A stretch of DNA of 64,000 bases. Origin: Anastatus disparis. Its lineage: Eukaryota; Arthropoda; Insecta; Hymenoptera; Eupelmidae. Each line of letters begins with the position of its first letter. Position 1 is the first letter of the stretch. The notes below the pieces were generated by a model. The model was not told the DNA's origin, did not search any database, and was given only the letters and a program-made list of their open reading frames with translations. A program made the translations under genes and the position numbers. Location of the stretch: NCBI GenBank assembly GCA_017163975.1, contig JAFFSR010000395.1:442001-506000 (forward strand), in the 5' to 3' direction. This document shows positions 45,986 through 60,966 of the stretch, in pieces.

Positions 45986-46703
45986 TGTTACGGGTGCCGT
46001 ATAGTAGCGAATATAGAAAGTGTGCAGTTTATAGAATATGAAGCGACAAAAGAAATGAAAACGCATCGGTGGAAATGGTTCAACGTTTGAGCGCTTGTCT
46101 GTCGTGCAAGAGGCTCGAGGACCGAGACACGTTGCGGACGCTTTCTTGCCTTTTTCATAATTTAATATTATATTTGGTCGCTTAATAATAAAATAAAATA
46201 CGTAACAAAACTGGGGTCAGCTAATGGGATCTTACCCTATCACCTAGAAGAAGACTGTGTGTTCTTAGTTGCCGCCTACCCTACCTACTCCGAAATAATT
46301 AATATGAATGGAAAAATAATAAAGTAAATAAATAAATACGTACTATGTCACGTGAAGTCAGAAGTTCCACGAAAGGATCCGAATAGCGCGGTTGATAAAT
46401 GAAGAAGATTTCTACAATAACTATGGGAGTTAATATATAAAACGCCGGGGACGACATTACCACGGCCTGAGACGTGTCAAGAGTGCCGTATAGTAGCGAA
46501 TATAGAAAAAATGTAAGTGTGCAGTTTATAGAATATGAAGCGACAAAAGAAATGAAAATGCATCGGTTAGGGTTGGCTCAACGTTTGAGCGCTTATATGT
46601 CGTGCAAGAGGCTCGGGGTTCGATCCACGTCACGGACGCTTTCTTGCATTTTTTATAATTTAATTATGTTTGGTCGCTTAATAATAAAATAAAATTCGTA
46701 ACA
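45986..46703 (+). mobile_element. Miniature LTR retroelement (TRIM-like, 718 bp)
   Basis: Two direct terminal repeats, 45986-46207 and 46475-46703 (222 and 229 bp), start TGTTACGGGTGCC and TGTCAAGAGTGCC and end CGTAACA. ATAT flanks both sides (45982-45985 and 46704-46707). A primer-binding-like TGGGGTCAGCTAATGGGAT follows the left repeat. The interior of 267 bp is non-coding. It lies in the LINE endonuclease. Either a TRIM or a deleted Gypsy-type element. Confidence 0.8.
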
Positions 46704-48535
46704 ATATAATGATATTAATATAAATATAAACGACTTTAATTCATAATTTATTTGAAATGAAATTAATTAGACCAAAAATTCAAGTACTGATAAGGGAACT
46801 TGTATAGACAATATGTTTATCAAAATTGATAGAGTAATGACAAAATCTCTCACTATAATGGTACCAATAACAAATCATTACCCACTATTCTTGGAATTGA
46901 AAAATACTAAGAATATCAACAAAAATATCGAGATATATAAAAATAATTACTTTCATAATTACAAAAAATTATTTAATACAGCTAATCAAAATAATTGGCA
47001 GAAATACAGGGGTCTGAGAGATCTAAATGGAGCAATTAATTTAATAATAAAAGAAATTCAATTCTGTATACAAAATTCTAAATATGTAAAAAAAAGACAA
47101 AATCAAAAAAGAATATTCCTAAGAAAAACTAGATAACAAGCGCAATGATAAACTCGTGTAATACAAAGGAAATTCTATACAATAAATTAAAACAAAGTCC
47201 AAAAAACATGCAACTCAAAAATGAATAAAAAAGATTTGCCAAAGAATTAGATTAGGTTATCAAAGCAGCAAAAAAAATATAAAAGAAAAATTATACAAAA
47301 AAAAAATAATAACGACCCCAAAAAACTTTGGGCTTACATTAATACCAAAATTAGCGAAAATAAAATAAAAAATAAGAACATCATCCAATCAAAATGGATA
47401 ATAACATATTAATTAGAAATCAAAAGAAAATAGCCAATAATATGAATGCATATTACTGCAAATTTGGAGAAACACTCAGTAATAGAATTGTAACACCAAG
47501 TCATAAAAAAATTGAATTACTTATATGTTACCCGAAATCGTGTTTCATTATATCTACGAATCAAAATAAGGTACAGAACATCATTAATAACTTTAAATTA
47601 AAAAATGGTGGTTACGACAAAATAAACGCAAAGGTTTAAAAAGCTATAGCTGTACTTATATCAGATTCATTGGCCGATATTTTTCATCTATGCATTGAAA
47701 CATCTATATAGCCAGACGTGTTAGAAATAGCAGAAGTAATACCAATATATAGAGCAGAGAAAAGAGATGATATGAGTAATCATAGACCAATATCATTAAT
47801 ATCCAATATAACTAAAATTTTTGAGAAAATTATTCACAATAGGATTCTAGAATTCATTAATAAATGTAAAATATTAAGTAGCAAACAGTTTGGTTTTATT
47901 AAAAATTTGGAAATTGAAGACGCATTTAATTTCATATCCGAAATAATATATTCAATTTTGGACAAAAGTAAACCTATTGCTTTTTTGGATCTCGCGAAGG
48001 CTTTTGCTACTGTCGATCATTAAATTTTATTGAATAAGCTATACGCCTATGGTATTAGAGGGAAGGAACATAAACTTATTGTCAGCTACTTATGCAACAG
48101 AAAACAAACAGTAAGGATAGGTCAAAACATTAGCGAAAACGAAAAATTAAATACAGGAGTCCCACAAGAGACAATACTTGGACCCCTACTCTTTATAATT
48201 TATGTCAATGATCTCTTCAATAATATGCTCGAGAGTACAATTGTATCATATGCTGATGGCATAGCACTAATGGCGACTGGTAAAACCTAAACTGAAGAGG
48301 AATGCAAAATAAATAAGTACCTAGAAGAGGTATCGATCTGGCTTAGACTGAATAAATTAACCTTAAATGTACAAAAAAACTATATGCATGACTTTTGGAA
48401 ACTACAAGGATAGTCCATCAGGAAAAATTAAAATTAAAATTAACCACGAAACAATTAAAAGAGTATCCATCACTAAGTATCTTGGCATTATTTTTGACTC
48501 GCATATGAGGTGGGATGCACACATAGAATATTTGG

Positions 48536-48896
48536 TTTTTTTTTATTTATATTAAAAAAAAAATTAATATATAAAGGATATTGTCTTCTATATGATTAAC
48601 CTTTTTCTATGGTAATGTCGAGGGAGCCCAGCCCGGTTCCCGTTTAACACATTACATCAGGCTAGACTGTCAGATCCACCACACCGAAAACTTTGACTAC
48701 CGATGGATGGTCAACCACTTTTGTGACCAACAATCAACCGATACTCAATGAGGTCGGATTTCTTAAGAGTCGCGATATAAATGGCACATACACTAATTTT
48801 CTTTCGAAAAAAAAGTTAGAGGTACTTGGCCAGGATTCGAACTCATGCCCTCCACGTTGAAGGCAAAAGCTCTATCCATTACGCCACCGCGCTCTT
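48536..48896 (-). mobile_element. tRNA-derived SINE (361 bp)
   Basis: Perfect 10-bp direct repeats GAATATTTGG at 48526-48535 and 48897-48906 bound it. The head on the minus strand (48896-48823) is tRNA-like, with TGGCGTAATGG (A box) and AGTTCGAATCC (B box). The tail is A-rich on the minus strand (T run at the left). It sits in the RT thumb region of the third LINE. Confidence 0.85.
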
Positions 48897-49265
48897 GAAT
48901 ATTTGGTAAATAAGACCAGATATCTTGTTTTCCTATTCAGTAAATTATTTAAGTTTATGGATACTGACACGCTAAAAGTAATATACTACGCCTTTTTTCA
49001 TAGTCTGATCAAATATGATATAATTGTGGGGTGGTGCCTACCACAATAAATTACAATTACTACAATCAGTTCAAGCAAGAATTTCAGCAAAAGCGCATTT
49101 ACAAGTAAAATACCTTTAAACCTAGGGCAGTTATTCGCGTGTGAAAGTTTGTGATATGAGTATGAAAATTTAAGAACCCTATACGTTAACTCAATTAGTG
49201 ATACATTCAAACAGCTATCATATGATCTACGGAGATATAAACTATATAGGTTCGAATAAGGCATT

Positions 49266-50108
49266 ATTCTATTTTGCTTAAGTTTTAAGAAGGAAACAAG
49301 TTTTTACAAGCTCTACACTGAAAAAAGCCGAATTCATGCGCTGTGAAGTCGATTGTTGTGAATAATTCGGAAAACATTCGCAGCTATTAATAACAGAAGA
49401 TCCCAATATAAAAGTGCGTTACAATATCGCAGCCAATCATTCAAACTTTCTGTATAAAAGATTATATTGATCGGAGCAGAGCGCTTCGACTAAGCTGCAT
49501 TGTGGCTCGCTACGGCTCTCTGTAGTCTACCGCACAGAAAGCTGAATCCAAGCCCAGCGACTGAAGTGCCTTGTTGCTAGCTCCGACTCTTCGCATTTAA
49601 TCATGCAGAAGGCCGGAGGCAAACACTGCGAATGAACTATGTAGTCGCTCACTAGGGTTCTCCATACTCTAACGTATACAAAAAGATGAATCCAAAACAG
49701 CGATTTATAGCGTGGTCTCTTGCTGTGAATGCCGATCTCAAGCATTGCAGCAACGCTTTGAACACGCTTGCTTGATAGATAAATAACATTGAAAAAATGA
49801 TGATTTTTACTTTTTTTTATATTTTTTTTAATGTTCATGTAATTATGTGAATTCATAATTTTGAACTATTTTCAAAAATTTATAATTTATAAGTGCAGTA
49901 TTATCTTTGATTTTTTTTTTTATTTTTAGATTTATTAGCACACATTTAAAGTTAAATAGTTAAAAAATTATACTAATAAATTTATTAACAAATCTAAAAA
50001 TAAAACAAATTAAAAATTGAGAAATGAAATAACTTTTGTAATTTTCAAACAATTTATGTGATTATGGATGATAACATTTATAAAGTTTTTACTAAACATT
50101 AGTTTACC
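49266..50108. other. Unassigned, GC-richer patch then AT-rich DNA
   Basis: 49310-49760 is richer in G and C than its surroundings and begins with CACTGAAAAAAG, a terminus-like word. No inverted partner, domain or RNA gene was recognised. 49780-50108 is AT-rich. Confidence 0.35.
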
Positions 50109-50112
50109 TTAA

Positions 50113-50494
50113 GAGGAGGTCACATATCTCTGTCCTTTTCTAATCAAAGAATTGAGTTTTTTACAGAAATTAATAACTTTAGCAAAAATTGAAGAGAAAG
50201 CCGCATCTCGTATCAAAAAAAGCAATATTTCCTTTGATAAGAAAGAATTAATTTTATAGCTTCATTTTCAAGAAAACCTTGAAAAACTTAAATCATAGAG
50301 GTTAGGGTGTGCAATTTGGTTTTTCAAGGTTTTCTTGAGAACGAAGCAATAAAATTAATTTTTTCTTATTGAAGAAAATATTGCTTTTTTTGATACAAGA
50401 TGCGGCTTTCTCTTCATTTTTTGATAAAGTTATTAGTTTTTGTAAAGAAATCATTTCTTTGATTAGAAAAAGGACAGAGATACGTGACCTCCTC
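50113..50494. mobile_element. TTAA palindromic MITE D
   Basis: TTAA at 50109-50112 and 50495-50498. Ends GAGGAGGTCACATATCTCT and, inverted, GAGGAGGTCACGTATCTCT. Complete two-arm copy of the A/B/C family. Confidence 0.9.
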
Positions 50495-50869
50495 TTAATT
50501 ATATTGTTTCAAATTTCATACGCAAGTTGTATTCACTTGTCGTAAAAGGAATAATATTTACAAATGATTTTTATGCTTTTTAAAATTTTAAATTAATTTA
50601 GATACATAATAAATAATTAATAAATATTTCCACGAAAAAAATACTTAAATCCTGGTACAACTAAGATTTATTGGTAATATCGTCACAACATATTTACACA
50701 TGATATCTGATAAAAATGTATTTGTACGTTTTCTTCAAAACTAAGTGCGTTTGAAGAAAGAAAATCTTATGATTGATTAAAAATGACTGTTTTTAATACT
50801 TTTCCGCGAATTCAGGTGTTTTTTAAAATTTTCTTCATTATCGCTAAAAGTTGTTCATTCTTTATAAAA

Positions 50870-51241
50870 AAATATTAAGTTAAGTCATTAAATATCAAAT
50901 CAACTTAAGCAGTTTTTGTGTATATTCAATAGTGATTTTTCAACCTAACAGATAAATTGAAAAGTCTTCATATTGTATTTTTTAGAAATTCGATTATATT
51001 GTACATGTTATTTTCAACAAAAATAGTTCTATTAAGTTTTAACAATAGTTTAATACTTTTTAATAAAAAATTTATTAAAACAATTTAAGAAAAAAATTTG
51101 AAAAAATAAAAATATTCTATTAATTTGAATTTTTAACCCCAAAATTTTTTATTCTTTTTTTGGAAACTAAATGGAATATATTCCTAGACTTATTGATTTT
51201 TATTAGTTAGTCGTGTAAATTCATGTGAAATTTTTCATACG

Positions 51242-51306
<65 letters not shown>
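50870..51306. repeat. Dispersed AT-rich repeat ending in AT dinucleotides, copy 2
   Basis: Diverged partner of 32930-33287, ending in about 55 bases of AT repeat (51248-51306) into which the solo LTR inserted. Confidence 0.4.
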
Positions 51307-51309
<3 letters not shown>

Positions 51310-52834
51310 AACGGCTCATATCAATTTTGGATATAATTATCAAATTCAACATAAATATGTCATAAATGAGTCTATATTATTTAAAACATAGAATAATTTT
51401 TGGTTATAATAAATTTAAATTACGTTAAAAATATAAGTACGGCCCTAAAGTTACCGATCGAGGCCGGTAATGAAGATAACTCAAAATATCTGTGTATATA
51501 GATATTATAACCGTTATTTTGCCTGTTACAAAAGAGAATTAGCTTTTAATTAAATATTATTTTAGCTAAGTCTATAAATTTTACTATATGCGGAGTTGCT
51601 GAGAATTATCATAAATATGTTGAATTTTACGTAACAAACTCCGATTGTACTAGCTAGTCAATCCTATTGATAAACGACAAAATCTTATGAGATATACTTG
51701 TCGCTTGCTGCACACACTGCGTCTTTCTCTCTCTCTCTCGTACCTGATCGAGAGACGCGTTTCCGATAGCGCAGTTTTCCTCCGTGAGGCAGGTTCCAAA
51801 ATACGTTATATTAAAATATATGATATTATGTAACTAAATAATTTATAACTGCTCACAAGAACCGTGGAGGCGTCGGAGTAAGCAGCGGGGAATATAATTA
51901 ATGCTATATATAGTCAGGCAATATAAATCAGTTAAAAGCACGTTTAATAGAAAAACGGAATCAATTTATTATAAGACAAATAAGAATATAAAGAGAAAAT
52001 ATGAATTGAAAAGAAATAAAACTGTATAATATATGAAAAGTAATGTACGCGTCTATGAAAGAGTGAGCAAAGGGGCGCGTCGCGAACTAAATGATACTCG
52101 CTTATGACGCTGATCGGTTATATAACCGATGATACAATATACCTCAATAAGTATCTCTCGAGGAAGAGATACTTAGATATCGCACAGTATAATTATACTT
52201 GCAATAACGCACTGGCCAGCTTACACTAATTACCTACGTGCACGTAGATGACGCTCGCCCGTCATCGTAGCTTCTCCCCTATACGTAAGCAATACGTAGA
52301 TGTTTTGAAATAGATCGGTGGAATACGTCTCTTCCCAATCGTTGAATTCCGCTGAGCTCTGCCAACGTGGTTGCCTTGACGTAGATCGGTAGAATCCTAT
52401 ACACGCCGATCAACGTATATGTTGGCACTTAATGGCTGACTGCTAAGACGCGCGAAAAGCGGTCAAGCAAAACTCTACAGAAAGAATTCCTGAGAGTTGC
52501 AACTAGCTAATAAAATATAATACGCTAGTCAATATAAATTAACGACTTTTAATTAAGACAATGTCTTGCGCTATCAAATGCGAACTTAGTCTACCGTATT
52601 ATACGACCACGTGGCAAAATCTTTTAATAAGCACAGCGTGGCTTAGGTTTCGTGTTAACGCAACGGTAGCCGGAAACTCTCTGAAGCGCCTCGCGGCCGG
52701 CGTGCTTTTCTCTCGCGTGCAGGTCGTTAAGATACGCACTTCTTTACTCGTCTTAGACAAGATATATGACCGAGCGTTTATCCTATATTAATACCTGAGC
52801 GCGCAAGATTCAAACACGGTAGAATACCGTTACA
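51307..52834. mobile_element. Solo LTR (1528 bp)
   Basis: Starts TGTAACGGCTC and ends ACCGTTACA, so inverted TGTAACGG/CCGTTACA termini with TG and CA ends. ATAT lies on both sides, but in an AT repeat, so the duplication is weak evidence. The interior is GC-richer than the flanks and has no protein domain; an 76-codon frame near the right end is unsupported. The length suits a Gypsy or BEL LTR left after recombination. Confidence 0.6.
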
Positions 52835-53142
52835 ATATAGTAAAATGAATATAGAAATGAAATGTTCTATTTCTTTTAATAAAAAGTATTATCAATATTT
52901 AATTGTTAGTAACAAAAGATGTAACTTGTTAAAATAATTGTGTATATGGCTGATTCCATTCAGATTCATGCAGGCCGTCACGTAAAAACATATTCAAAAA
53001 TCGAAAATGAATCTCTACTTTTAAATGACTATAGCTCCGTCAATTTTTAACCTTTTTGAGCGTTCTTTTAACGAAAGTATGCGGTATTCTGTCTAGTTTT
53101 AAATGCAATCTCGATTTTTGTAATACAATTTGATCTTATTGA

Positions 53143-53806
53143 CTAGGAGAGTGTCACACCTCCGGATCACGGATTTTGCTCAAACTTAGGGATAAGTTTT
53201 TAGATGATAAAATATGGAAAAAGCTAAAGTTATAGTCACAAACACTCAATATTTCTCTAGTTACAGGCAATTAAAGAAAATCACTATAAAAGTTACTAGA
53301 TTCTTAAACGCATATAATTATTTAGCATTAAAAGCTGGAAGCTTGAAACTTTTTTTAAATTAAAGCTTAGTTCAAATTCTTTCGAAACAGTAGTTACAGC
53401 ATATCAAAATATTATTTTTTTCCAAAGTTAGAGCGTAATAAAGATTGGACCTGATTTCAGCTTTTATTATTAATTAATGTTTTAAAAAGAAAATTTAGTT
53501 CCAATCTTTATTACGCTTTAACTTTGGGAAAAAATAATATTTTGAGAAGCTGTAACTACTGTTTCGAAAGGATTTGAGATCAGCTTTAATTTAAAAAAAG
53601 TTTCAAGGTTATAGCTATCGATGCTTAAGAATTATATGCATTTAAAAATCTAGTAACTTTTTTAGTGTTTTTCTTCAATTGCCTGTAACTAGGGAAATAT
53701 TGAGTGTTTGTGACTATAACTTAAGCTTTTTCCATATTTTATCATCTGAAAACTTATCCCGAAGTTTCAGCGAAATCCGTGATCCGGAGGTGTAACACTC
53801 TCCTAG
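53143..53806. mobile_element. 664-bp palindromic MITE, TGA target duplication
   Basis: Ends CTAGGAGAGTGTCACACCTC and, inverted, CTAGGAGAGTGTTACACCTC. TGA at 53140-53142 and 53807-53809. The opposite TIR of the host element (near 60640) has the uninterrupted site with one TGA. Arms pair along their length with a centre near 53470. The ends match those of the 3.4 kb transposon at 24960. Confidence 0.9.
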
Positions 53807-54215
53807 TGAGTTATTTACGAAAAATCGAAAAAAGCGATTTTTTTCAAACGCGATTTTCTCAAAAACTATAAATTTTTTTTTTTTTTTTTTATTTTTATAT
53901 GATTTTATACATAAAAAATACTAACTTTAAGGGTAGGTGAGAATATGCAATTTTGCCTTATTTTTTTCTAACACATTTTTAAACGTTTTTTTTATATCTT
54001 CGATTTTAAAACATTAATACCATGGCACATCGTACTATTTTTCCAACTTTACGTGTTCTTACAACTATTTTTATGCTTTTATTTATAAATATATTAAAAA
54101 TATTAACAATAATCTTTAAAATAAACCCCGGATCGAATATTTTTATCAATTAGAACCAAAGTTATGATGATTTAAAGTTTAAAAAAAAATGCTGAAACTT
54201 TAAATAAATATATTT

Positions 54216-54272
54216 ACTTTGAATTTTGAATTTTGAATTTTGAATTTAGAATTTGAATTTTGAATTTTGAAA
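54216..54272. repeat. TTTTGAA heptanucleotide repeat
   Basis: About seven units with minor variation. Confidence 0.9.
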
Positions 54273-55450
54273 AGGTGAATTTTTTAAATACTAAAATATA
54301 TTATTTGGTCATTTTCAATGAACAAATAATATGCGATACAATTAAGAAATGAACACTAATGAATTGAGAACTAATGTGAATAAAAAAATCCGAATTTAAA
54401 TAAAACCTTTCAATTTACTTCTTGCCACTCATGTCTTGAAGTTTTGGCAGTGTAGATTTGGTGTCGTTCACTTTTCCAACAGTAAATCTTTTGTATACCT
54501 TTAATTTCTTTTGCATCTTCTAACCATTCCATTTTTTTTGTCTGTCGAAAAACTCCTAACTCATCCTTGCGGATAACAAGAATGTTAATCAACGGAGTAT
54601 ATTTTGACACGTGAGTAGCGAAATTTTCAGCATTTCTAATAAAATCTGCACTCTTCTTGGACAGATTATGCGTGGTAGCATAATGTTTAACTCAACCACC
54701 AATACCGTCACAAGTACCTTTACCATGACCTGTTGCAGAAAAAAACCATTTTCTGTTTACTTTTGAGTTTTGAAGCTTATAGAATTGATATCTATTTTTA
54801 AAATGACTAGCAGCCCCATCAGAAATGGTTATGATTTCATTAAGATCTTGCGCAATATGTTTTTGTTTTAAATTGTCCATAATTAAATTTATAGCCATTA
54901 GGGCATGAGATGAATCTTGTTTAATATCGTCAGAGACGGTGACATAACTGACTGTTTTATCATTTTCAAAATAGCATACTGACGTAAATATTGATATTTG
55001 GTTTTTACTCCAATGATAGCTTTGAATTTCATTTGGAAGCAGAACTGTCCAATTTTCTGCAAAATCGACAGGAATAACTAATTGGAAGTCATTATTTTTC
55101 GCTAAAAGTTTAACCTCTTTAATTGCTATACGTTGAATTTCTTTGACCAATTTATGAGCACTTACAGTGAGAGCGCGCTTTCTTAACTCTATTAAGAAAT
55201 TTTCAATTGTGCTAGTTTTATTCAGTAAATTTGATTTTTCCCAAACACCAAAAATTATTTCTTTATATGAATCTTCTTCTGTCAAAGAAATTACTTGTAA
55301 ATCAATAGAATCTCCAATGGGACATTCTTTACATTCTCTTAGTACACATTTCATATCATCTTTTGAACAAAAAAGTGAAGGAAATATTTTCAATTCCAAA
55401 TCTGCAATGTCTTGTTTATTCTCTTTTTTATAATTATTCAAAGCTTTTAA

Positions 55451-56943
55451 GGGGACGCTGTATCTCTCTATCCTTTTCTAATTGAAAAATGTAAATTTTT
55501 GAAAAAACTACTTATTATTGATAGAAATTAAGGGTTGTCCGCAACTTCTATAGCGAAAAACAATATTTTGTCTGATGAGAGCAAATTAATTTTGTTGCTT
55601 TTTTTTCAAGTAAAGTTTGACATACTTAAATAACGTACACGGAAAAAGGAAAATACCTGAAAAGAATGTACTAATTTGAGTCAGTACTAGAAAGAATATT
55701 ACTAGTCGTTTTTTAATTGATACTCAGTATATATTTTAAAACGACCTATATAAGTACATTTTTTAACGCGACTCGTCCCAAGAATTGTGTGGTATAGTAC
55801 CGAATTTTTCCGTACTACGGGACTACATTATCTTTTACTAACATAGTACCTATACAATATTTACTGCGGCGCTGTCGAATATGAAACTTCAATACAGCTA
55901 ATTTATCATAATGTAAAAACCATTAAATTGTATATAAATTTTTAGCAATCAATAAATATAATATCGATCATATAATATGTAAAAATTTCAAACTACTAAT
56001 TATTAATTTTAAACTTGAGTTGATTATTATAAACGGGAAAAAGCAGATGAATTTTTTTGCTACAATAAAGAAATTTGTAAGATTAAGCTTGAGTGCGGAC
56101 AACTCATGAAATCCACCGAGATGCTATACATAAAAAGTTATATACAAACTTACGATGTATAGTATTTCGAGGTTAGGTTTGTCAAGCTTGATCTAACTTT
56201 CAATCTAAGTTTATAAAAGAAATAAATTCAAATGACTTTTTATTTTAACAAAAATGATTGTACTAACATAGCTATAGTGCGGATAAGTTAGAATATTTGT
56301 TTGATTAATGAATTTAAAAAGATGTCAACAAAATAAAAAAATCAAAAATCGATTCTAACAGCTCTGACATCCTGTTAAGTTGAAAATTAATTATTAGTAA
56401 TTTAAAAGGGTTGTATATTATAAAAATGATTTTAGAATCATCAATTTTTAATTCTAGTATGGGAAAATCAGTTCTATATATAGCAATTATATTCTCTGCA
56501 AAATTTTACCCCTGGATCGGATAGGTGAAATATCAGTCCTAGTACCGAAAAAATAGGTACTACGTAGCGGAAATTCATGCACTCAGTTCGTAATATAGTT
56601 ATGCCAGCATTAGTAGTTAAAATTTGAAGTATAGTATTGATTAAAATTACACTATTACATTTTTTTTCAATACTTTATCACAGAAATAATACATACTACG
56701 TGTAGTATTGATTTTAATGGTATTTACCTTTTTCCGTGTATTCTCTAGCCTAATTTAGGATTTTGTAAGTATGTCAAACTTTACTTGAAAAAAAAGCAAC
56801 AAAATTAATTTGCTCTCATCAGACAAAATATTGTTTTTCGCTATAGAAGTTGCGGACAACCCTTAATTTCTATCAATAATAACTAGTTTTCCCAAAAATT
56901 TACATTTTTCAATTAGAAAAAGATAGAGAGATACAGCGTCCTC
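55451..56943. mobile_element. TTAA MITE E, expanded by a nested element
   Basis: TTAA at 55447-55450 and 56944-56947. Ends GGGGACGCTGTATCTCTC and, inverted, GAGGACGCTGTATCTCTC. Arms of about 185 bp resemble those of MITEs A-D at GTATCTCT and CTTTTCTAAT. The centre is filled by 55636-56740. Confidence 0.85.
55636..56740. mobile_element. Nested element with TACACGGAAAAAGG ends (1.1 kb)
   Basis: Left end TACACGGAAAAAGGAAAATA; right end, reverse-complemented, TACACGGAAAAAGGTAAATA. Non-coding. Rich in AGTACT/TAGTAC words. CACGG ends recall CACTA/Chapaev-type elements, but no clear target duplication was found. Confidence 0.6.
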
Positions 56944-58015
56944 TTAACATAAGTTTAAGATTCTCGCAGTAAACGCAAAGACACGAATCGGTGGGTGGAT
57001 GTGGTATAACCCACTTCGGTCTTAAAGCGTAGAATGTTGATTTACCAATTTTTGTTTTTATTTGATAAGATGATTAATAATTGATATATTTCTTTCATAC
57101 TTCGCGTAAGAAAGCGTTCAATTTTTTTAGTTTTTATACCATTTTCTTTGATAGATACAGTGACGCTTTTATTTGCACTTTGACGAGAACAATTAAAATC
57201 ATTGTTAAGATAATAATCCTCTGCTTTCATTACAATTTACTATTTAAAGAATAGCCACAATAGTTCTCAGACTGCTTGTAAATTTTTTTATTATTTACCA
57301 ATGATCGTGCTTGATCAATCATATAAATAGTTACATTTGGTAAAACTGATAATAAATAATCTTTGGAAATATCACTTGGTATAATACTCAACAATCGCAC
57401 TTTCTCAAGGAAATTTGAACAATTATCTAATGCAATTTTAATATTCTCAAGCTATTTATCATTTGTTTTACATTCATTATTTTCATTCAATGCGGGCAAA
57501 TCCGTTATATCGTAGACTTTCATCATTTTACTTGCTATTTGTGAATCAAATGCATCGTTCATTTGTTTTCTTTTTCGGAGAGCATAAGATTCTCGCCTCT
57601 TGGTATTGATACTTTGAGGCATTTTAATTAGTGAAATGTTTAATTTCAAATTACTTGAAGTCTCGTTGAGCTGTTCTACCACAGCCTCACTATGAATAAA
57701 ATCGTTCGAAGATTGTTGACTGCTTGAAGTCGATGAAATAGGCGCATTTTTCACTTTATCTATCTTCAGCATTCTTATCTTTTCTAGAGAAAAAAGTATT
57801 TGGATACAAGCGCTTCAAAGACTTCGTTAGATCACCTGATTCTCTAAGCGGACTTTTGGAGCAATCATAAACAACTTTTTTGTGCCTTTCTTTTAAATCC
57901 TTGCATTTTATTTTAACAATCAGTGATGCCATTATTGATATTCTGTTCAATGAAAGATCGAAAAAAATCATTTTCCTTAAACATCTTTATTTTCTTATCT
58001 TCCTTTTCTTATATT

Positions 58016-59944
<1,929 letters not shown>

Positions 59945-60966
59945 TTTTTTTAAACGCATAAAGTCGTTAATGAGAATGCAAAGAACGAATCATCGCCACC
60001 TAGTGGTGATATGCGTCAACTCCCTACAACATAAATTCAAATTCTAGGTGCAAAATTTTAACTGATAAAAAAATTATATTCTTCAACAAAAAAAATTTTT
60101 ATTATAATAATGTACCATAAAAAGAGGATAATTGATTATGTATTCTTTCTTCAAAATAACTTTTTTTTTAAATTAAAAAATTTATATCTTCAGATTTTAA
60201 TCTTTAACGAAAATTGCGTTTCTTCAATATAAATATCATATTTTTTTAAAGTTTCAGCATTTTTTTTTAAACTTTAAATCGTTATAACTTTGGTTCTAAT
60301 TGTTCAAAATATTCGATCCGAGGTTTATTTTAAAGATTATTGTTAATATTTTTGATATATTAATAAATAAAAGCATAGAAATAGTTGTAAGAACTCATAA
60401 AGTTGGAAAAATAGTACGATGTGCCATGGTATTAATGTTTTAAAATCGAAAATATAAAAAAAACGTTTAAAAATCTGTTAGAAAAAAATTAGGCAAAATC
60501 GCATATTTTCACCTACCCTTAAAGTTAATATTTTTCATGTATAAAATCATATAAAAATTTGAAAGAAAAAAAAATTATAGTTTTTGAGAAAATCGTGTTT
60601 GAAAAAAATTGCTTTTTTCGATTTTTTATACTCAGTATAATCAAATTGTATTACAAAAATCGAGTTTGCATTTAAAGCTAGACAGAATTCCGCACATTTT
60701 TGTTAAAAGAACGCTCAAAAAGGTTAAAAATTGACGGAGCTATAGTCATTTAAAAGTAGAGATTCATTTTCCATTTTTGAATTTTCGTTTTTACATCCAA
60801 CACTAAAATTGCTGTAGTAAAGAAAAAAAAAATTTTTTGAGCGTTCTACGAGGTAAATTTTATCTTAAATTTTATACATAATAGAAGGTATTTTTATTAC
60901 TTAGAAGAATAAAAAAAATTCGATCAGTGACGGCCTGCATGAATCTGAATGAAATCAGCCATATAT

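Larger units (their letters stand above)
45465..49264 (+). pseudogene. LINE ORF2 remnant (endonuclease and RT), interrupted twice
   Basis: Non-LTR retrotransposon. The endonuclease starts near 45595 (LNIKNLNANFDKLQIF), continues to about 45980, and resumes after an LTR insertion near 46707 (INDFN, then CIDNMFIKIDRV). The RT is split over frames: NHRPISLISNITKIFEKI and SKQFGFIKN (47780-47910), palm A FLDLAKAFATVDH ending near 48020, GVPQETILGPLLF (48160-48195), and palm C with YADG in place of YADD (near 48250). The thumb has ITKYLGIIFD (48470-48500), then a SINE, then a C-terminal block YYAFFHSLIKYD (48985-49020). Substitutions, frameshifts and the insertions make it inactive. The clade is near CR1/Jockey. 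Confidence 0.85.
54410..57929 (-). pseudogene. Transposase-like gene of the 8 kb element, split by a MITE
   Basis: Read leftward. N-terminus at 57929 (MASLIVKIKCK); a Ser-rich linker at 57772-57452; an in-frame TAG at 57452; then ATIYMIDQAR-type sequence; 57230-57042 with VSIKENGIKTKKI; and a Cys block CLCVYC near 56970. The gene is then cut by the MITE 55451-56943 and resumes at 55441 with CVLRECKECP, DFAENW, EIQSYHW, a VTVSDDIKQD segment, ISDGAASHFKNRYQF and GHGKGTCDGIGG. An in-frame TGA follows at 54692-54694, then the tail to 54410. The SDG, FKNR and GKG..DGIGG pattern is, to my knowledge, common in unnamed multi-copy invertebrate proteins, and the spaced Asp residues suggest a DDE nuclease. 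Frameshifts lie near 57765, 57235 and 57045. Confidence 0.75.

Noticed and set aside
51248..51306. ATAT target duplication as strong proof of the solo LTR
   Set aside because: The insertion site is an AT dinucleotide repeat, so a 4-bp match is expected by chance. I rely on the TG..CA termini instead.
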